Positions 1 to 5,231 of a stretch of 6,152 nucleotides of DNA are shown in pieces. Origin of the DNA: Thalassospiraceae bacterium. GTDB taxonomy: Bacteria > Pseudomonadota > Alphaproteobacteria > Rhodospirillales > Magnetovibrionaceae. Positions within the stretch are counted from its first letter, which is position 1; every line of letters starts with the position of its first letter. Below the pieces are notes generated by a model, which saw nothing but the letters and a program-made list of their open reading frames with translations, did not search any database and had not been told where the DNA came from. The stretch is from contig DAOVVL010000135.1 of assembly GCA_030637205.1 (NCBI GenBank), positions 1 through 6,152 of the forward strand, in the 5' to 3' direction. Position numbers and translations under genes: made by a program.

Positions 1-66
1 AAAGAACTTTTGCAACTTGACCCACGTTCCCTAAAAGAGGGGCTGTCGGACACTTTCGCCAAGTAG
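1..66 (+). CDS. possible 3' end of an upstream gene (partial, unidentified)
   Basis: Reading from base 1, the first frame stays open for 21 codons and ends at TAG (64-66), giving a C-terminus ending LDPRSLKEGLSDTFAK. The other two plus frames stop within the first 35 bases. The peptide has the look of a normal charged, soluble protein tail. However, an open run this short is expected by chance fairly often, and I do not recognise the family. No convincing terminator follows: the hairpin-like sequence near 81-101 has no T-run after it. Confidence 0.35.
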   Translation, partial: KELLQLDPRSLKEGLSDTFAK

Positions 67-129
67 CTTGCTCCAACTTTCGTTTGAGCGGCTCGCAAAC
101 CTGAAAAACCAGATAAAAACAATTTTCGA

Positions 130-159
130 TTGATTTGAAGTCCCGATTCGCGCTTAAAT
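130..159 (+). promoter_or_regulatory. candidate promoter of the cold-shock gene
   Basis: A TTGATT box (130-135) and a TTAAAT box (154-159) are separated by 18 bases in an AT-rich stretch. Transcription from here would start near 167 and give a leader of about 150 bases before the ATG at 319. Long leaders of this size are known for cspA-type genes, where the RNA responds to temperature. The boxes are weak matches to the sigma-70 consensus, so this is a suggestion only. Confidence 0.25.
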
Positions 160-318
160 ATTGGCGACTTTTCCAGGACGTCTTCTCGGGCAACGACAAC
201 ACTGCCCCACACGGAGCCTAATCGTTCCCACCGAGGTCTATTTAAGGAATGGTTGGGCCTGACTTGTGTCCAGACAGGGGTCGGGTTTAGTTTTCACGTT
301 AGTCCAATGGAGATTGAT

Positions 319-528
319 ATGCCCAAAGGTACGGTTAAATGGTTCAACACACAAAAGGGTTTCGGTTTTATCCAGCCCGAAGACGGTTCAAAAGATGCGT
401 TCGTTCACATCAGCGCGGTGCAGAATTCCGGCCTGCCGGGCCTGGATGAAGGCCAGCAGATCGAATTTGAACTGGTTGAAGGCCGCAACGGAAAAATGTC
501 TGCCGAAGAATTAAAACTGGTTGAGTAA
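319..528 (+). CDS. cspA: cold-shock domain protein (CspA family)
   Basis: This encodes a 69-residue single cold-shock domain protein, the usual size for CspA-type proteins. These are cytoplasmic five-strand beta barrels that bind single-stranded RNA or DNA and melt RNA structure. The sequence opens MPKGTVKWFN. It carries RNP1 as KGFGFI (residues 13-18) and RNP2 as FVHIS (28-32), with the aromatic residues W8, F15, F17, F28 and H30 that normally stack on bases. The start at 319 is chosen because GGAG (309-312) lies 6 bases upstream and because family members begin this way. A TTG at 253 would add 22 residues unlike any CSP. The gene is monocistronic, with a long leader before it and a strong terminator directly after it. 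The symbol is generic: alphaproteobacteria usually have several csp paralogues and I cannot tell which this is, or whether it is cold-induced. Confidence 0.95.
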   Translation: MPKGTVKWFNTQKGFGFIQPEDGSKDAFVHISAVQNSGLPGLDEGQQIEFELVEGRNGKMSAEELKLVE

Positions 529-550
529 AAATCCCGGTTTTTTGAATTAA

Positions 551-583
551 ACCCCCGGAAATGTCGTTTCCGGGGGTTTTTTT
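551..583 (+). terminator. intrinsic terminator of the cold-shock gene
   Basis: A perfect 10-bp stem, CCCCCGGAAA (552-561) with TTTCCGGGGG (567-576), closes a 5-base loop (TGTCG). It can be extended by the A551-T577 pair. A run of seven T follows (577-583). It begins 22 bases after the cspA stop codon and is the strongest terminator in the window. Confidence 0.93.
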
Positions 584-613
584 GTTTTCAATCTCTGGGC
601 ACAAAAGGCAAGG

Positions 614-642
614 TTGCACAGGTGTATCGGCTCCGATATACC
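614..642 (+). promoter_or_regulatory. candidate hisS promoter with overlapping palindromic operator
   Basis: TTGCAC (614-619) and TATACC (637-642) are spaced by 17 bases, a plausible sigma-70-type promoter placing the transcript start near 649. Between them and over the -10 box lies an inverted repeat: GGTGTATCGG (621-630), a 2-base centre, and CCGATATACC (633-642). Nine of ten positions are complementary and the tenth is a G-T pair. A dyad in this position would suit a dimeric regulator that blocks or remodels RNA polymerase. An RNA hairpin is less likely if transcription begins after it. No regulator family is identified. Confidence 0.42.
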
Positions 643-667
643 GTGATGAGAGTTAGCCCTGTTTAAG

Positions 668-2017
668 ATGGATCGCAAAAGCCCAATGTCGGAAAAGCCT
701 GCTAAAATTCACAAACCCCGCCCCATCAGTGGCTACCCCGAATGGTTGCCCGAAGAACGCATGGTTGAGCAGGCGTGGATCGATCAAATCCGCGCCGTGT
801 TCGAGGCGTATGGTTTTGGTTCCATCGAAACACCTTCCGTGGAAGAAATTGAGGTCCTGACCGCCAAGGGCGGGGATACGGATAAGGAAATTTACGCCAT
901 CCGGCGCCTGCACGATGATGGGGGTGCCTCGGAAGGCCGCGTTGCGCTGCATTACGACCTGACCGTGCCGCTGGCGCGCTACGTTGCCCAGCATTACGGC
1001 GACCTGACCTTTCCTTTCAAACGTTACCAGATCCAGAAAGCATGGCGTGGCGAACGCCCGCAGGAAGGGCGCTTTCGCGAATTTTTGCAATGCGATATCG
1101 ACGTCATTGATAATGACGAGCTTTCCATCGAGTTTGATGCCGAAATGCCAGCCATCATTTTTGAGGTATTCCAGCGTTTGGATATCGGCAATGTGACCAT
1201 CAATATCAACAACCGCAAAATTCTACAGGGGTTTTATAGCGGCCTCGGCATCGAAGACGTAACCGGGGTGATCCGGATTGTCGACAAGATGGATAAAATC
1301 GGCGTGCAAGGTGTGGCAAAGCAGCTGGCCGACGAAGCGGGATTATCAGCGGACATGATTTCACGCTGCCTGTCGCTGGCCGAAATTAAAACGCCGGATG
1401 CCAGTTTTGCCGACCAGGTTCAGGCGCTGGGGGTTGAAAACGAAACCCTTTCCAAGGGGGTTGAGGAACTTTCGTTCGTGATGAACAGCCTTGGTCATCT
1501 GCCTCAGGGCGTCATCTTTGCCGACCTGTCGATCGCGCGCGGTTTCGATTATTACACCGGAACGGTTTACGAATCGAAACTCGCCGATTATCCGGAATTC
1601 CCATCCATTTGTTCAGGCGGTCGCTATGACAATCTGGTATCGAGTTATATGAACAAACGCCTTCCCGGTGTCGGCATATCCTTTGGTCTGACCCGCACTT
1701 TTGCCAAAATGCTTAAAGAAGGAAAGCTTGATACCAATATCAAAAGCCCAACGCAGGTGCTGGTGGTTCAATTACCCGATACAGATCGCGAACTTGCCGC
1801 CAGCACAGCGCAAGCCCTGCGCGCGCGGGGGTTTAACGTCGAGATGTATCACGAGGCGGCCAAGATGAAAAACCAGCTTCGCTACGCTGAACGCAAGGCC
1901 ATTCCCTACGTCTGGTTCCCCGCAGTTGATCGGGGCCAGTCGCACGAAGTCAAGGATATGGCTAGCGGCGAACAGGCCCCCACAGCCCTGGATACGTGGC
2001 AGCCCGCTAGAATCTGA
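668..2017 (+). CDS. hisS: histidine--tRNA ligase
   Basis: This encodes a 449-residue class II aminoacyl-tRNA synthetase that charges tRNA-His with histidine using ATP in the cytoplasm, working as a homodimer. Visible motifs are the histidine/ATP-pocket segment YDLTVPLARY (residues 96-105), the motif 2 loop WRGERPQEGRFREF (126-139), the histidine-specific IARGFDYYTGTVYE (289-302), SGGRYDNL (316-323), and motif 3 GVGISFGLTRTF (334-345). The anticodon-binding domain runs from about 362 to the end. The intact R-G-F-D-Y-Y motif and the C-terminal domain argue against the catalytically dead paralogue HisZ. The YDLTVPLARY and REFLQCDIDVI segments resemble the eukaryote-like branch more than the E. 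coli enzyme. The start is uncertain: ATG 668 is the most upstream possible (in-frame stop at 647), and ATG 686 would remove six residues. Neither has a good ribosome binding site. No clear terminator follows the stop. Confidence 0.96.
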   Translation: MDRKSPMSEKPAKIHKPRPISGYPEWLPEERMVEQAWIDQIRAVFEAYGFGSIETPSVEEIEVLTAKGGDTDKEIYAIRRLHDDGGASEGRVALHYDLTVPLARYVAQHYGDLTFPFKRYQIQKAWRGERPQEGRFREFLQCDIDVIDNDELSIEFDAEMPAIIFEVFQRLDIGNVTININNRKILQGFYSGLGIEDVTGVIRIVDKMDKIGVQGVAKQLADEAGLSADMISRCLSLAEIKTPDASFADQVQALGVENETLSKGVEELSFVMNSLGHLPQGVIFADLSIARGFDYYTGTVYESKLADYPEFPSICSGGRYDNLVSSYMNKRLPGVGISFGLTRTFAKMLKEGKLDTNIKSPTQVLVVQLPDTDRELAASTAQALRARGFNVEMYHEAAKMKNQLRYAERKAIPYVWFPAVDRGQSHEVKDMASGEQAPTALDTWQPARI

Positions 2018-2110
2018 ACGCGCTGAAACCCGCGCTCAGTAACGATTTTCACAATAGTCATACATTTATTTACGGAGCCCGGGATCAATTGGCGGTCGTC
2101 GGGCGTTGTT

Positions 2111-2138
2111 TGAACAGATGCCAAAATCAATTTGTTCA
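2111..2138. repeat. short inverted repeat upstream of the FecR-domain gene
   Basis: TGAACA (2111-2116) and TGTTCA (2133-2138) are perfect complements separated by 16 bases, ending 18 bases before the ATG of the FecR-domain gene. It could be a small operator or a weak leader hairpin, but six-base arms are easily found by chance. The rest of the 2018-2156 gap shows an AT-rich patch (about 2042-2072), a likely promoter zone, but no box pair good enough to mark. Confidence 0.22.
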
Positions 2139-2156
2139 TAGCCCGGAACCAACTCC

Positions 2157-3284
2157 ATGTTTTTTAACCTCCCCATTTCGCGCACCGTTCAATGTTTGAA
2201 ACCCGTACTTTGGGTGGCCATTGCCGCCCTTGGAATTTCCATTTCGGCTACGGCGGCACCGCTGGGTGTGCCGGTTGGTGCGGTAGACAAGGTTCAGGGG
2301 CAAACGTTTGCGCGCAACGCCATCGGCGTTTCCTATTCCAAAGCCGAAGGCGATCTGGTGGGTGCCGGCGAAGTGCTCTCAACCGGGCGCAATTCAGCCA
2401 TGACCGTACAGTTTGAAGATTCGACCCTGTTAACCTTGGGCGCCAACGCCGAAGTTGAGGTCGATGAGCTTGTTTATAATCCCACCGGCAAGTCCGATGA
2501 CAACCACATCGTGATCAGCCTTTCCAAGGGAACCTACTATTATGTTTCCGGGAAAATCAAAAAAGAAAACGTCACCATCCTGACCCCGACCGCGACCATC
2601 GGCATTCGCGGAACTGAACTGGCGATCCGGGTGGAAGAAACCGGATCAACTTCGGTTAGCGTGGTCAAGGGCGCGGCGATCATGCGCACACGCTTTAAAA
2701 AGGAAAACAACAAACACAGCGATGAAATTTTTATCGACGTGGGTTCCACCGGAAAAATTTCCAAAAAGGGTAACGTGTCCAAACCGTTTCAGGGCATTGA
2801 CCTGACCGGGGATGAAAACGTTGACCGAAAAATTCCGGGTGTCGCCGAATGGCTGGATCACGAAAAAGAAGAAGGCGAAGATGATTCCAAACACGCCTTT
2901 GATGAAGAAGACGATGAACGCGATGACCAACATGGCAAATTTGATGACGACGACCCCAGAGCGTACGGGGAACGTGAAGCAAAGCACCATGACGACGACG
3001 ATGACGATCGCGAAGTAGCCGATGCGGGTCGACATGGTGATCGCGATGATGATGACGATGATGATAAAGATGACGACAGCGACGATGGCGACGATGGCGA
3101 TGGCGATGGCGATGGCGATGATGATGACGGCAACGATGGCGATGATGGCGATGATGATGACGGCGACGATGGCGATGATGATGACGGTGACCACGATGAT
3201 GACGACGACGATGATGATGAACACGAAGCAAGAACCGCCGAACGCGACCACGACGATGACGACGACGATCACGATAAATCCTGA
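2157..3284 (+). CDS. exported FecR-domain protein with a long poly-aspartate tail
   Basis: This encodes 375 residues. A signal peptide (basic/polar start, hydrophobic core about 17-30, cleavage site ATA-A near residue 33) sends it to the periplasm or beyond. There is no lipobox cysteine and no later membrane segment. Residues about 64-172 fit the FecR domain (Pfam PF04773): LVGAGEVLSTGRNSAMTVQF, STLLTLGANAEVEVDEL, and the hallmark TPTATIGIRGTEL (143-155) followed by SVSVVKG. From about residue 234 the protein becomes acidic, and 63 of the last 115 residues are Asp, mixed with Gly, His and Glu. Known FecR is an inner-membrane anti-sigma regulator of iron uptake. This protein lacks a transmembrane anchor, and no sigma factor or TonB receptor gene is adjacent, so a classical FecR role is unlikely. 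The tail suggests cation (Ca2+, Fe or other) binding at the cell surface, which is inference. Start ATG 2157 has only a weak GGA (2145-2147) upstream but places the signal peptide properly. Confidence 0.9.
   Translation: MFFNLPISRTVQCLKPVLWVAIAALGISISATAAPLGVPVGAVDKVQGQTFARNAIGVSYSKAEGDLVGAGEVLSTGRNSAMTVQFEDSTLLTLGANAEVEVDELVYNPTGKSDDNHIVISLSKGTYYYVSGKIKKENVTILTPTATIGIRGTELAIRVEETGSTSVSVVKGAAIMRTRFKKENNKHSDEIFIDVGSTGKISKKGNVSKPFQGIDLTGDENVDRKIPGVAEWLDHEKEEGEDDSKHAFDEEDDERDDQHGKFDDDDPRAYGEREAKHHDDDDDDREVADAGRHGDRDDDDDDDKDDDSDDGDDGDGDGDGDDDDGNDGDDGDDDDGDDGDDDDGDHDDDDDDDDEHEARTAERDHDDDDDDHDKS
3039..3218 (+). repeat. GAT/GAC trinucleotide repeat tract encoding the Asp tail
   Basis: Almost every codon is GAT or GAC, with interspersed GGC, forming short tandem units such as (GGCGAT)n around 3095-3120 and GATGATGAC blocks. 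It encodes residues 295-354 of the FecR-domain protein. No stop codon arises in several alternative frames of either strand, which creates long artificial open frames rich in Ile/Val, His/Arg, Ser or Met/Thr. The tract is a likely site for in-frame gain or loss of repeat units by replication slippage. Confidence 0.9.
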
Positions 3285-3304
3285 TCTGCTGGCCTGAATT
3301 GCTG

Positions 3305-3345
3305 AAAAAAAGCTCCGCTTCTCGTTTGAGAAAGCGGAGTTTTTC
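3305..3345. terminator. bidirectional intrinsic terminator
   Basis: CTCCGCTT (3313-3320) pairs with AAGCGGAG (3332-3339), and CTC (3321-3323) pairs with GAG (3328-3330) across a single bulged A, closing a GTTT loop. On the plus strand TTTTT follows (3340-3344), ending the FecR-domain transcript 20 bases after its stop. On the minus strand the stem is followed by seven T (complement of 3305-3311). It can therefore also stop transcripts arriving from the small minus-strand gene, although that gene ends about 180 bases away. Confidence 0.85.
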
Positions 3346-3524
3346 TTGAGGTGCCCGGGTGACTTCGGTGGGGGGGTAGGGGTGCGCCACCCCGGCTGCA
3401 TGACCGTTCTTGCCGCGGTCAGGTGCATGAAACCTGATAATTGAATTAGCGTTGACTAATGTTCTTCTTTACGTGGGGCTTCAGGGATTTGGTTCAAGGT
3501 TTTTTCACGTTACTGGGTCACGCG
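3346..3524. other. gene-free spacer with G-run and hairpins
   Basis: No credible gene was seen. The spacer holds a G-rich stretch (3367-3382, including seven G in a row at 3370-3376) and a 6-bp hairpin GGGGTG/CACCCC (3379-3384 and 3388-3393, loop CGC). A second hairpin pairs TGACCG (3401-3406) with CGGTCA (3416-3421), extended by TGCA/TGCA (3397-3400 and 3424-3427) across a GG bulge. There is also a short dyad ATTAG/CTAAT (3445-3449 and 3456-3460). These could belong to the 3' region of the minus-strand small gene's transcript or to a small RNA. No promoter is clear enough to decide. Confidence 0.4.
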
Positions 3525-3815
3525 TTAATGAATTTCCAGTTCGCCAAATCCGGCAATGATCAAAAAAGCCTCCAATGCTTGTTTGGGCTCAATGCCAACC
3601 TTTTGGGCGGCGGCCTCGACGAGCTTTGCTTCAGGCGCAGCGGGGGCCATTACCAGCCCGCTCAAGGCCATCAGCTCAATCAGGCCCAGCGAAGCTTTCA
3701 GGGCATCGTTGTGCGCAGACGGGCAAGGAGGGGAAAGCAGATCATCCCCAGAGCCGTCCCGGGGGGAGTGGGACAGTGGCCGGATGGCTTTGGTGGGGGG
3801 CTTTGACGACGCCAT
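3525..3815 (-). CDS. small protein of unknown function
   Basis: I do not recognise this 96-residue protein. The first 37 or so residues (MASSKPPTKAIRPLSHSPRD onwards) are rich in Pro, Ser and charged residues and probably disordered. Residues about 38-96 look like a small helical unit, with likely helices near 38-55, 61-73 and 76-87 (PKQALEAFLIIAGF). There is no signal peptide and no clear membrane span. One cysteine (C31) is present. The start at 3815 is chosen because AGGAG lies 7 bases upstream on the minus strand (3823-3827), the best ribosome binding site in the window. An in-frame ATG at 3854 would add 13 residues and place that site inside the gene. It converges on the FecR-domain gene and diverges from pyrD. 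A plus-strand open frame over the same bases (3556-4032) lacks such support. Confidence 0.68.
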   Translation of the reverse strand: MASSKPPTKAIRPLSHSPRDGSGDDLLSPPCPSAHNDALKASLGLIELMALSGLVMAPAAPEAKLVEAAAQKVGIEPKQALEAFLIIAGFGELEIH

Positions 3816-3822
3816 CGTTGTG

Positions 3823-3827
3823 CTCCT
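3823..3827 (-). promoter_or_regulatory. ribosome binding site of the small minus-strand gene
   Basis: The minus strand reads AGGAG here, followed by 7 bases and ATG at 3815-3813. This near-perfect Shine-Dalgarno match decides the start codon and is the main evidence that the small gene is real. Confidence 0.75.
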
Positions 3828-4069
3828 GTTTGTGGGGACAATCTGCTTTCTCACTATTCATCGCAATCGCTGTGCCAGCCCAAGGGCCGGGGCAGGCGAC
3901 GTGCCCATAAAAGCGTGTGAGGTGAGGGAAAATCGCCTAAAACGTGCGGGTTTTGGGGGTTTCAAAGAGGAAATTCTCACCCCGGCGGGCGCGCCCAGGG
4001 CTGGCGCAACGCCGCCATGCACATCATCGTGATTGCAAAATGCGCCACTTTGTTCAACCGGGTATGCAC

Positions 4070-4099
4070 AATGGGTGCAAATTGCAAATCAAACCCATT
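4070..4099 (+). repeat. nested inverted repeat upstream of pyrD
   Basis: AATGGGT (4070-4076) and ACCCATT (4093-4099) are perfect 7-base complements around a 16-base centre, which itself contains the near-palindrome GCAA-A-TTGC (4077-4085). It ends 57 bases before the pyrD ATG. It may be an operator or a leader hairpin. There is no T-run, so it is not a terminator. Confidence 0.35.
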
Positions 4100-4156
4100 T
4101 GGAGCCGTGCATCAAAAGTTATGCGCAGGTGGCCTGAATTTGATAGGGTCCGGGTC

Positions 4157-5215
4157 ATGTCACGGGGGTTTTATCATTTCATCTGGCCGCTGGTCCGCCT
4201 GTTCGGGCCGGAAGAGGCACACCGTTTAGCGGTCCGTTCCCTTCAATGGGGGGTGCTGCCGACCCCAAAGCCCATCAATTATCCGCGCCTTAGCCAAACC
4301 CTGTGGGGGCTGCACTTTCCCAATCCCGTGGGGCTGGCTGCCGGGTTCGACAAGAACGCTGAAGTTCACCCACAGATGCTGGCACAGGGCTTTGGCTTCG
4401 TTGAGGTCGGTTCCGTCACACCCCAGCCCCAGCCCGGCAACCCCAAACCCCGCCTGTTTCGCCTTGAAAGCGACCAGGCCATCATCAACCGCATGGGCTT
4501 TAATAACGATGGCATGGAAGCGGTCGCAGCGCGACTGCAAGGGCGAAAGCCGGGCGGCATCGTCGGGGTTAATCTGGGCAAGAACAAAAACACCGAAGAC
4601 GCGGCGGCCGATTATGAGCTGGGAGTGCGGCGATTTGGCCCCATTTGTGATTTTCTGGTGATCAACATCTCATCGCCCAACACGCCGGGGCTTCGCGCAC
4701 TTCAGGGGCCGGAGCCACTTCGCGAACTATTGCAACGAACCCAAAGCGCGCTTGGGGACTGTACCACCAAGGATCAGCGCCCGCCCTTGCTGCTGAAAAT
4801 CGCCCCGGACCTGACCGACGAGGATAAATCCGATATTGCCGCCGAAGTTCTGGCAGCAGACATTGACGGGCTGATCGTGACCAACACCACCATTGATCGC
4901 CCACAATCCTTAAGCGATCCGCAGCAAAGCGAAGCCGGGGGCCTCAGCGGTCGGCCTTTGTTTGAGATGTCGACCCGGGTGCTGGGCGAAATGTACGCGG
5001 CAACGGGTGGCAAAATTCCACTGGTCGGGGTGGGCGGCATTGAAGATGGCCGGGGCGCGTTTGAGAAGATTTTGGCTGGCGCTTCGCTGGTCGAATTTTA
5101 CAGCGCCATGGTCTATCAGGGCCCCGGTCTGGTGCGCACCATCACGTATGAGCTGGCTGAAATCCTGAAAGCTGAAGGCTTTGCCAACGTCGCTGACGCG
5201 GTGGGCCAGGGATAA
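4157..5215 (+). CDS. pyrD: dihydroorotate dehydrogenase (quinone), class 2
   Basis: This encodes 352 residues. The enzyme oxidises dihydroorotate to orotate, the fourth step of de novo UMP synthesis, and passes electrons through FMN to membrane quinone. The N-terminal segment (residues about 4-30, FYHFIWPLVRLFGPEEAHRL) is the amphipathic helical pair typical of class 2 enzymes, which docks to the inner membrane and receives the quinone. Motifs are GLAAGFDKNAE with K66, VTPQPQPGNPKPRLFRL (88-103), INRMGFNN (110-117), GVNLGKNK (137-144), NISSPNTPGLR (170-180) with S173 as the expected catalytic base of class 2, LKIAPDL (213-219), TNTT (242-245), GGLSGRPL (261-268) and GVGGI (291-295). The start at 4157 has AGGG (4145-4148) upstream and gives the standard N-terminus. 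ATG 4121 has no such site. It converges with nadK, leaving 16 bases between stop codons and no clear terminator. Confidence 0.97.
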   Translation: MSRGFYHFIWPLVRLFGPEEAHRLAVRSLQWGVLPTPKPINYPRLSQTLWGLHFPNPVGLAAGFDKNAEVHPQMLAQGFGFVEVGSVTPQPQPGNPKPRLFRLESDQAIINRMGFNNDGMEAVAARLQGRKPGGIVGVNLGKNKNTEDAAADYELGVRRFGPICDFLVINISSPNTPGLRALQGPEPLRELLQRTQSALGDCTTKDQRPPLLLKIAPDLTDEDKSDIAAEVLAADIDGLIVTNTTIDRPQSLSDPQQSEAGGLSGRPLFEMSTRVLGEMYAATGGKIPLVGVGGIEDGRGAFEKILAGASLVEFYSAMVYQGPGLVRTITYELAEILKAEGFANVADAVGQG

Positions 5216-5231
5216 CAGATAAGGGTCAGGC

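Larger units (their letters stand above)
3816..4156. other. divergent intergenic region between the small gene and pyrD
   Basis: The 341 bases should contain promoters for the leftward small gene and the rightward pyrD, but no convincing -35/-10 pair was found for either. The pyrD frame stays open upstream to 3944, but the peptide there is very basic, lacks a ribosome binding site at its ATGs and does not resemble PyrD, so it is treated as non-coding. The AT-richest part, about 4078-4100, lies within the inverted repeat listed separately. Confidence 0.5.

Noticed and set aside
81..101. Terminator after the left-edge reading frame
   Set aside because: Pairing around GTTT/AAAC and GAG/CTC needs a two-base bulge and a three-base loop, and no T-run follows.
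253..318. N-terminal extension of the cold-shock protein from TTG 253, and a 13-codon upstream frame from ATG 249
   Set aside because: Cold-shock proteins begin at MPKGTVKWFN with a proper GGAG site at 309-312. The ATG at 249 directly abuts AAGGA with no spacing, so neither is a convincing translation start.
668..2017. HisZ (regulatory paralogue of HisRS)
   Set aside because: The catalytic and histidine-specific motifs (RPQEGRFREF and ARGFDYYTG) and the anticodon-binding domain are intact, and no hisG is adjacent.
3039..3218. RTX-type calcium-binding repeats or a CRISPR-like array in the repeat tract
   Set aside because: The Gly-Asp stretches do not follow the GGxGxDxUx nonapeptide spacing. 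The repeats are simple trinucleotide units without spacers, so neither call is supported.
2646..3428. Long minus-strand open frames opposite the Asp tail (hydrophobic Ile/Val-rich 260 residues, His/Arg-rich 219 residues), plus shorter Ser-rich and Met/Thr-rich frames
   Set aside because: They are by-products of the GAT/GAC repeat, which contains no stop codon in these frames. The composition is purely that of the repeat read in other phases, and the plus-strand frame has a signal peptide and a known domain.
3556..4032. 158-codon plus-strand open frame opposite the small gene
   Set aside because: No ribosome binding site, low-complexity Ala/Ser/Gly composition and no recognisable motif. The minus-strand frame has a strong Shine-Dalgarno sequence.
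3944..4156. 71-codon N-terminal extension of PyrD
   Set aside because: The extension is strongly basic, has no ribosome binding site at its ATGs and does not resemble class 2 PyrD N-termini. The start at 4157 gives the expected length and membrane helices.
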